Shown here in pieces: positions 25,280 through 31,241 of a DNA stretch of 64,000 nucleotides; positions within the stretch are counted from its first letter, which is position 1; each line of letters begins with the position of its first letter. Source of the stretch: Ectobacillus funiculus (lineage in GTDB: Bacteria; Bacillota; Bacilli; Bacillales; Bacillaceae_G); assembly GCF_004138295.1 (NCBI RefSeq), contig NZ_SCFM01000017.1, forward strand, positions 1-64,000, read 5' to 3'. A program made the position numbers and the translations under genes. The notes beneath the pieces were generated by a model. The model made no database searches and was not told the DNA's origin. It saw only the letters and a list, made by a program, of their open reading frames with translations.

Positions 25280-27337
25280 TTATTTTTGTATTTCTACATT
25301 CACAAGTACCGGAGCAATCCCATATTTTCCATGTCCTGCTTGTAATTGCGGAACCATATCACCGTCTGTATTGCCGCTTTTGTCGCCTTCTTTATAAAAG
25401 TCTCCCGTATCCCAAAATTCGCTTGCTTGCATCCCTTCCTTGAGCGATGGACCGTCAATCACCTTATTATAAAAGTCAACATAGCGAGAAATGACCGTAT
25501 CTTTTTCTAGAGAAGGATACTGCTCTTTATCGCTTTCCTCGTTGCCTAAGTTCAATAATGCGAGGCGGAGTGTTGCCGATAGACTACCGGCTGTAAATGG
25601 CGTATACTTCATTTCTCCTTTTGCTGTTTCATACACATGGAGATCCTTATTCCACATTTGCGTATCAACGGCATTGTACAAATTACGTGCTGCCTCACGG
25701 TATTTCTCGTCCTTCGTCGCTAAATAGACCGCTGTTAATCCGCGAATTGCACCAAGCTGTGCCTCAAGCGTGGCAGCCTTCTCATCCTGTCCTTTCCCGA
25801 TTGTAAAGCCGTTTGCCACTAATCCAGAGTTTGTCATCATATTGGCAATCATAAAGTCTGCTTGTTTTTTCATCATTTCCAGCGCAAGCTTTCCTTCTTC
25901 CGTCTGCAATCCCTTTGCATCCTCACCGCTTGCATACCCAACTGGCAGCCCATCAATCGCACGTTCAAAAATACGTAACGCTTCTAGTGTATAGCCCGCA
26001 TCAAACGTATCAACATAATCACCCTGCTTTACACCATCATGGGAACTGACAAATGCTCCAGCCTCTTTGTTAAAATGCATAGCTTCAAGATTTTTAAAGA
26101 CTTGCAGAAGTACATCACGGTTTACGGAGTACGGATCATCTGCTTTTACATCATTACTGCTTGAGCCATCAATATTTTCCTTTGCGGCAGCCGCAAATGG
26201 AGCACCATCAAACGCAGCGCGAAACGCTGGATTTACTGCACCATTTTCTGGACGCTGATCCGTCATACCGTAAAACTCAGAAGATGGCCATAGCATAAGC
26301 CATTGATCACGAAGCAAGCTTCGTGCATCCGTCACTTCAAGCTTAGAAGCCTTCGCCGCTTCTGCTCCCTCCTCTGTCACCTTTATTTCATGAGGCAAAT
26401 ACACAAGCCCTTCCGAAGGGTTATACTTGCTTCCTGTACCGCTTGTCAGCTGTTTCGTAGATGAATTATAAAATAAGCCGTCACGAATATACGCTAGCTT
26501 ATTCCAAATTTCTTCCGTTAAAACAACCCCTTGAAAACCATCAGCTGAACTAACACCAAGACGAACATTTGGATCGCTGTCCTGCGTAGAGGATGTAGCT
26601 TCTAGCTCCTCATCCTTATCAACCGTATGGAAGCCGCCCAAGAAATCTCCTGCCCAAAGCGATTGCTTGAGAAATGCTCCTCCATAAGCAGACGGCGTCA
26701 ATGTCTTGCCCATTTTATCTCGGTCCCAGCGTAATGTTTTGAAGTCTACTTGATACACTGGAACATACGTCTTATCTTCATTTTTCGCATACACAGATGT
26801 ATCAAGCTTTTGTGTATAATGCGGATCTCCGCTGCTGTACTCAATAAATGTCGGGTACATATTACGGAAAATCTCCTCTTTTGGATAACCAACGCTGTCA
26901 GCTAATGCATAAAACCGATCTTCCAATAACGCTGGACTTTGTTTTCCTGCTTCCTTTGCCATTTTCTCGACAACAGGTCCATTTAGAAGATGAAGACCTA
27001 GTCCAGACTTCTCTACCACTTCATACATCGCCTCTTCTGAGTATTCGTACGACTCAATTCCAGCAATATAATCAAACTCTGTAGGCTTGTTTACTTTTTT
27101 GGCATCCAACAAATCCAGATCAAGGCCGAGAGATTCAGCCAACGGCTCCCCTGATAATTCAAATTCCGCATACGCAAACATATTGGCTGCTGTATCAAAT
27201 GTATAATCTGTAACAGGAGCCTTATATTCGCTGCTTTTCTCGTCTTCCTTTACAGTCGACTTTTGCGTGCAGCCCACTGAGATCAGAAGAGCAGCCGCTA
27301 CAGAAACAGTAGACATGACTTTCCACGGTCGTTTCAT
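25280..27337 (-). CDS. Large lipoprotein, predicted alpha/alpha-barrel, partner of the di-heme protein
   Basis: This 685-residue lipoprotein has the lipobox ISVGC (about residue 22). The C-terminal half is rich in paired helices of six-hairpin type (DAGYTLEALRIFERA, ALEMMKKQADFMIANMM, GAIRGLTAVYLATKDEKY, AGSLSATLRLALLNLG). I cannot assign a catalytic motif. The N-terminal third (VDFKTLRWDRDKMGKTL, LKQSLWAGDFLGGFHTVDKDEE) is conserved-looking but unfamiliar. The ATG at 27337 has AGAGGTG upstream; a perfect Fur box precedes it, and the di-heme peroxidase gene follows after 16 bp. A role in iron acquisition, or as a substrate of the heme enzyme, is inference. Confidence 0.75.
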   Translation of the reverse strand: MKRPWKVMSTVSVAAALLISVGCTQKSTVKEDEKSSEYKAPVTDYTFDTAANMFAYAEFELSGEPLAESLGLDLDLLDAKKVNKPTEFDYIAGIESYEYSEEAMYEVVEKSGLGLHLLNGPVVEKMAKEAGKQSPALLEDRFYALADSVGYPKEEIFRNMYPTFIEYSSGDPHYTQKLDTSVYAKNEDKTYVPVYQVDFKTLRWDRDKMGKTLTPSAYGGAFLKQSLWAGDFLGGFHTVDKDEELEATSSTQDSDPNVRLGVSSADGFQGVVLTEEIWNKLAYIRDGLFYNSSTKQLTSGTGSKYNPSEGLVYLPHEIKVTEEGAEAAKASKLEVTDARSLLRDQWLMLWPSSEFYGMTDQRPENGAVNPAFRAAFDGAPFAAAAKENIDGSSSNDVKADDPYSVNRDVLLQVFKNLEAMHFNKEAGAFVSSHDGVKQGDYVDTFDAGYTLEALRIFERAIDGLPVGYASGEDAKGLQTEEGKLALEMMKKQADFMIANMMTNSGLVANGFTIGKGQDEKAATLEAQLGAIRGLTAVYLATKDEKYREAARNLYNAVDTQMWNKDLHVYETAKGEMKYTPFTAGSLSATLRLALLNLGNEESDKEQYPSLEKDTVISRYVDFYNKVIDGPSLKEGMQASEFWDTGDFYKEGDKSGNTDGDMVPQLQAGHGKYGIAPVLVNVEIQK

Positions 27338-27365
27338 GATAAACACCTCTTATACTCTACGAAAA

Positions 27366-27380
27366 TGATAATTATTATCA
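27366..27380. promoter_or_regulatory. Fur box upstream of the lipoprotein/di-heme operon
   Basis: TGATAATTATTATCA is a perfect 7-1-7 inverted repeat and matches the Bacillus Fur core exactly. It lies 29 bp upstream of the start codon, where it would cover the promoter or early leader. Confidence 0.85.
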
Positions 27381-27478
27381 AATAGTCCGAAACTATTATA
27401 ATATGTATTTCCTGCCATGTAAACCTTACTCATGGTATTTCCATTGTAAGTATGTGGTAACAAGGTATAATAGCAGCA

Positions 27479-27607
27479 TTAAAGAAAACTCGCCGATTGG
27501 CGAGCCCTGCCCTTGGGTAAAGACAGAGGCGTAGTTGCCCTTATACTTTATTCCTAAAATTCCATGCTACGCCGAATGAACTTCTATCTGAAATTTTATA
27601 CTTTTTT
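27479..27607 (+). repeat. TAR repeat, full length
   Basis: TTAAAGAAAACTCGCCGATTGG, GGCGAGCCCTGCCCTTGGG, AAGACAGAGGCGTAGTTGCC, TTATACTTTATTCCTAAAAT and the GCCGAATGAACTTC core are close to consensus. The right end leads into the terminator of the C39 gene at 27672. Confidence 0.85.
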
Positions 27608-27614
27608 CAAATGC

Positions 27615-27652
27615 AATGAAAACTGCCCCGCCTTGAATAGACGGAGCAGCTC
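27615..27652 (-). terminator. Terminator of the second C39-like gene
   Basis: On the minus strand CTGCTCCGTC pairs with GGCGGGGCAG, followed by TTTT. Confidence 0.75.
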
Positions 27653-27671
27653 TTGGTAAAATTATAATTCT

Positions 27672-28517
27672 CTAGTTTACAACTGGAGCATATGTCACAG
27701 CTTGGCTTCCCATTTGTACCCAAGCGGCTTCAAATTCCGCTTTCGATACTTTCGTGCCTGCCTGTTCAGCAAGCGGATCGTTCATATATACATAGTCTTT
27801 ATCGTAGCCAGTAACTAGCACACTATGCTCACGATAGGTAATTCGGACAGGACCGGAAGCAGTTTGCCATGTATGAAGCTCACTCTCAGCCAGTGTTCTA
27901 AAGGTAGAGTTCGTAATCACAAATACCGGAGTACCGGCTTGTAATGCTTCATACACACTCTCTATGCTAAGCCCGCTTAAATCCTTGATTCTCCCTGGCA
28001 AATATTGCTCTGCTAAACTGGCGATAGGACCATGATACACTCCATAGCCATTCTCCGAGAACGTATATATATTTCCTACAAATCCATCATTTGGGTTTCC
28101 TCGTATACCGTTACTTAAAAACGGGACTTTTGTAATCGCTGCAGCCAAGGCCATTTTATCAATTTGGACTCCCGCATATTGCAGCATCATAGCCAAGCTC
28201 GTTACTTCGCAGCCGCGTGCTAGCTCAGGCATTTGTTGAATAAATGGAACGTTCTGTAATAACACTGTCTCCTGCTGCAATGCAGCACTTTGCATTTCTA
28301 CTGGCTGTGGAGTAGCAGCAGCTTCTATTGTAGTAGCACCCGCGTTATTTTCAGCTTGCTGTTCCTCCTCTTTTTGTTCACTCTCTTTCTCATCAGTATT
28401 CTCTATAATCGCCACTGTATTGCCAGAAAAGTTGAGGTCATACACAGTACGTATATATACTATAAAAAGAATTGCAACTGCAAGAACATAAATAGGCCAT
28501 CTCGTTCGTCTGTTCAT
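27672..28517 (-). CDS. C39-like peptidase family exported protein (YvpB type), copy 2
   Basis: This 281-residue membrane-anchored protein has a single N-terminal helix (about 7-25), a Glu/Gln/Ala-rich spacer (about 40-90) and a C39-like domain. The likely catalytic residues are the Cys in PELARGCEVTSLAMMLQ, the His in EHSVLVTGYD and the Asn/Asp in YVYMNDPLA. It is clearly paralogous to the protein at 8397-9146, including the shared TFSExGYGVYHGPI segment. The ATG at 28517 is preferred because GGGAG lies eight bases upstream. Whether it acts as a peptidase, an amidase or a non-catalytic binder is not known. Confidence 0.82.
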   Translation of the reverse strand: MNRRTRWPIYVLAVAILFIVYIRTVYDLNFSGNTVAIIENTDEKESEQKEEEQQAENNAGATTIEAAATPQPVEMQSAALQQETVLLQNVPFIQQMPELARGCEVTSLAMMLQYAGVQIDKMALAAAITKVPFLSNGIRGNPNDGFVGNIYTFSENGYGVYHGPIASLAEQYLPGRIKDLSGLSIESVYEALQAGTPVFVITNSTFRTLAESELHTWQTASGPVRITYREHSVLVTGYDKDYVYMNDPLAEQAGTKVSKAEFEAAWVQMGSQAVTYAPVVN

Positions 28518-28532
28518 ATGTTCTTCTCCCAC

Positions 28533-28897
28533 TCTCCCAACTGTCTATTTCTCAACATACAAACCTTAGCATGCTAGGATGAAAGTATAGTGAAATTGAA
28601 CGAATCACCATCTACTTGCTAATGCTTGAAGTGAACCTTCTGTTGGAACATGATAAAAGGGTATGAAGTAAGAAGCAGAATAATTCTCCTAAAGCATTGA
28701 AGAGTTGTCATATTTCACAATCTTCACATACCATTTAAAGTTTCTTCATAAAATGATTATCTTCCTTTTTTATGGGAAATGATAAAAATCTTGTTACAAT
28801 AGAGCTAAGCTTTAGAATAGAAATGACTGCACAAAAGAATTCACATACAAAAGGTATATAATATGAAAGAATAAAAACATTTGTTAGGAGTATGCAT
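28533..28897. other. Non-coding gap before the PCYCGC gene
   Basis: This 365-bp AT-rich divergent intergenic region contains TATAAT at 28857-28862, a plausible -10 for the plus-strand gene, and no convincing -35. I see no repeat, hairpin or reading frame with a ribosome binding site. Confidence 0.5.
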
Positions 28898-29398
28898 ATG
28901 AAAAAACGCTTATATGTCCCATTGCTGCTTACTGCTTCTCTAGCCCTCAGCGGTTGCGGCACAAAAGAAGAGGCTCAGGAAAAAAAGGAAGCAACTGAAC
29001 ATACCCATGCCCATGGAGTCACTGGTGATATAACAGAAATAACAAAGAATGCCGATACACTTCCATCATTTCTTTCCTCGCAGTCGGAGCAGGTACAGCA
29101 AATCTATCATATAGCTGCTCAAAACCATGAACTCCTAAGCTGGATCCCATGCTATTGCGGCTGCGGAGATAGCGTTGGGCATAAAAGCAATAAAAACTGC
29201 TTTATCCGAGAGATAAGAGAGACAGGGGAAATTGTCTGGGACTCACATGCAACAACATGTGTAAATTGCCTAGAAATCGCCTTGGAGTCCGCTTCCTTAA
29301 AACAAAAAGGAAAGTCAACAATAGAAATTCGCAATTATATTGATACAAAATATAAAGAAGGATTTGCAAAGCCAACTCCGACACCAATGCCGCAATAA
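28898..29398 (+). CDS. PCYCGC motif-containing lipoprotein
   Basis: This 166-residue lipoprotein has a signal peptide ending in LSGC (about residue 20), a charged linker with the His motif HTHAHG, and a cysteine-rich domain with IPCYCGCGDS, NCFI and TTCVNCLEIA. PCYCGC proteins are found in many bacilli and have no assigned function; the Cys/His set suggests metal or redox binding. The ATG at 28898 (seven bases after GGAG) is preferred to 28892. Its stop codon TAA is the first three bases of a TAR-derived hairpin, which serves as terminator. Confidence 0.85.
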   Translation: MKKRLYVPLLLTASLALSGCGTKEEAQEKKEATEHTHAHGVTGDITEITKNADTLPSFLSSQSEQVQQIYHIAAQNHELLSWIPCYCGCGDSVGHKSNKNCFIREIRETGEIVWDSHATTCVNCLEIALESASLKQKGKSTIEIRNYIDTKYKEGFAKPTPTPMPQ

Positions 29399-29430
29399 AG
29401 AAAACTCGCCGTGATTGGCGAGTTTTCTTA
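29396..29430 (+). terminator. TAR-derived perfect palindrome acting as terminator
   Basis: TAA of the stop is followed by the stem AAGAAAACTCGCC (29398-29410)/GGCGAGTTTTCTT (29417-29429), 13 bp with no mismatch. The left arm is identical to the hairpin end of the TAR repeat, but the rest of the repeat is absent and the right arm completes a perfect inverted repeat. Confidence 0.8.
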
Positions 29431-29477
29431 AAAGTGTCAACCAAAAAACACCGCTCTGTCATACAAAGCAGTGTGCT

Positions 29478-30305
29478 TTATCCATTGAATTGCGGCGTTA
29501 TAATCCGCTCTGGATGTGTATAAATATTTAATGCTTGATTGCGAATGAAGCCAACAGCGGTAATCCCAAGCTCTTCCGCTAAACGCAGCGCTAGCTCAGT
29601 TGGCGCCGATTTAGAAAGAACAATACCACACTTAATTTTTGCCACCTTCAGCAGCACTTCAGAGGAAATACGCCCGCTAAATACAATCACTTTATCTTCT
29701 AACGAGATAGCGTGTTTCAGACAATATCCATATATTTTATCAAGTGCATTATGTCGGCCGATATCTGTTCTTGCGACAATGATCCCATTACTATCACATA
29801 AAGCAGCATTATGCACACCGCCTGTATCCTGAAAAATAGTTGATGACATCTGCATCATCTGCATCAGCCGAAAGCAATCCTCAACAGAAATCCTTGCAGC
29901 GGTCTTTTGAATTGGCTTCACCGTCCTTGCATCATTGTAAAAATAAAAACTTTGGCGGCTTTTTCCGCAGCAGGATGTGACATATCGTTTAGAATGAAAC
30001 ATCTCATTTAGCTTATTTACTTGATACGTAGTTACAAATGCTTTCCCCGTCGTTTCAATCACCTGCAGTTCCTTTATATCCTCATAACGGCTGATAACAC
30101 CTTCTGATGCTAAAAAGCCGATGACAAGCTCCTCAATATGCTCTGGACTGCAAACTAACGTCGCAAATTCCTGTTCATTTAAGATAATCGTAATCGGATA
30201 TTCCGTTACAATTAAGTCCTCTATAACTTGCAGCGTTCCATTTTCATACCGCAATACTTGATTGGTAACTTGCATTTGCTGATCCACAGCGCTCTTCTCC
30301 CTCAT
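29478..30305 (-). CDS. fdhD: Formate dehydrogenase accessory sulfurtransferase FdhD
   Basis: This 275-residue cytoplasmic protein is needed to sulfurate the molybdenum cofactor of formate dehydrogenases. Family landmarks are GFLASEGVI, the active Cys pair in YVTSCCGKSR (about 115), FQDTGGVHNAAL, DIGRHNALDKIYG and FSGRISSEVLLKVAKI. It follows a small MpsC-like gene by 4 bp. The formate dehydrogenase itself is encoded upstream (31241-34213) but separated by a terminator, so fdhD can be expressed on its own. Confidence 0.95.
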   Translation of the reverse strand: MREKSAVDQQMQVTNQVLRYENGTLQVIEDLIVTEYPITIILNEQEFATLVCSPEHIEELVIGFLASEGVISRYEDIKELQVIETTGKAFVTTYQVNKLNEMFHSKRYVTSCCGKSRQSFYFYNDARTVKPIQKTAARISVEDCFRLMQMMQMSSTIFQDTGGVHNAALCDSNGIIVARTDIGRHNALDKIYGYCLKHAISLEDKVIVFSGRISSEVLLKVAKIKCGIVLSKSAPTELALRLAEELGITAVGFIRNQALNIYTHPERIITPQFNG

Positions 30306-30309
30306 CTAT

Positions 30310-30672
30310 TTATTTTCCTTTTGACTCAATGGATTGCTCGAACACGAAGACAGTCATAGCGATATCTTCATCAATATTAATATCAGAAAACATCCGCAGC
30401 ACCTTCGCCCCCATTAATGCTTCAAATTTGTTTACTACCTCATCTTTTTTATAAATTTGCTTCACCATCTTTGTACGAGCTTCGTGTACCATTTGCTTCC
30501 CTTGCTCCGAGCTGATCATAAACTTTTCAACGTTCGTCAAATTCCCCTTCATCTCGCTAATCGCCCAATTACCAACAAAGCGGGTGCTAATTTCCTTCGG
30601 TCCGTTTCCGACAAACTCCTTCCGTACCTCCCTAACGAGCATGCTGAATTGGTGTTCTAAGTTTTTCGACAT
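30310..30672 (-). CDS. DUF2294 / MpsC-like small protein
   Basis: This 120-residue cytoplasmic protein matches the DUF2294 family. The typical parts are GPKEISTRFVGNWAISEMKG, a helix around KMVKQIYKKDEVVNKFE, and a C-terminal strand IAMTVFVFEQSIE. Family members are linked to Na+/membrane-potential systems (MpsC) and to formate dehydrogenase loci in bacilli. Here it sits between the formate dehydrogenase operon and fdhD, forming a two-gene unit with fdhD. GGAGG precedes the ATG. Confidence 0.75.
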   Translation of the reverse strand: MSKNLEHQFSMLVREVRKEFVGNGPKEISTRFVGNWAISEMKGNLTNVEKFMISSEQGKQMVHEARTKMVKQIYKKDEVVNKFEALMGAKVLRMFSDINIDEDIAMTVFVFEQSIESKGK

Positions 30673-30711
30673 CGTCTTCCTCCCCTATCTTTCGAAATAG
30701 TTGTCGTTAAG

Positions 30712-30748
30712 GTAAGAAAACCCATTTGTACGACAACGGACAAATGGA
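30712..30748 (-). terminator. Terminator of the fdhF-DUF1641 operon
   Basis: On the minus strand CCATTTGT pairs with ACAAATGG across a ten-base loop, followed by GTTTTCTT. Confidence 0.75.
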
Positions 30749-30761
30749 TTTCCTCTCTTCA

Positions 30762-31241
30762 CTATTCCTTTAATCCCTCACCGATACCTTTTAGTAGGTT
30801 CAACCCGAAGCCAATCGCCCGATTTATATCAGGATCCTTCAATACCTTCATTAAGTCCAATATACCAACCTTTTCACCCGATTGAAGCCCCTGCTCTGCC
30901 TTTTGTAAACCATTCGCTACACTCGTCATCAGCTTTTGTGTCATCTCGGGATCAATGGCTGTTAATGCTCCACCCGCGGCCATTGCATTGTTAATCATGT
31001 TCGTCACAGGCGGGCGCGTTAACTGTCCTACCGCAATTTTTGCTACACTCTCCTTTGCCTTTACAAGACTGCCTAACGCTTCAAGAATACCGCTATCATG
31101 TAATTCTTGCAGCAAATGGAGTGTTTCAAGCAATGAATCTTTATTTTGTGCAACCTCAGAAAGAAGATTCTCCAAGGATTGCACTTTTTTTTGTTCTTCC
31201 GTAAGCTCGGTTTTCTTAATAGTTTGAATTGGCTGTGCCAT
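30762..31241 (-). CDS. yrhD: DUF1641 protein (YrhD type), formate dehydrogenase partner
   Basis: This 159-residue, mostly helical cytoplasmic protein belongs to the DUF1641 family (Bacillus YrhD). Its core is LLSEVAQNKDSLLETLHLLQ, HDSGILEALGSLVKAKE and KVLKDPDINRAIGFGLNLLKGIGEGLK. Its start overlaps the stop of the formate dehydrogenase gene by one base, with AGGAGG upstream, so it is strictly coupled. DUF1641 proteins usually lie next to large NAD-type formate dehydrogenases and are thought to be accessory or subunit-like; no biochemical role is fixed. Confidence 0.85.
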   Translation of the reverse strand: MAQPIQTIKKTELTEEQKKVQSLENLLSEVAQNKDSLLETLHLLQELHDSGILEALGSLVKAKESVAKIAVGQLTRPPVTNMINNAMAAGGALTAIDPEMTQKLMTSVANGLQKAEQGLQSGEKVGILDLMKVLKDPDINRAIGFGLNLLKGIGEGLKE

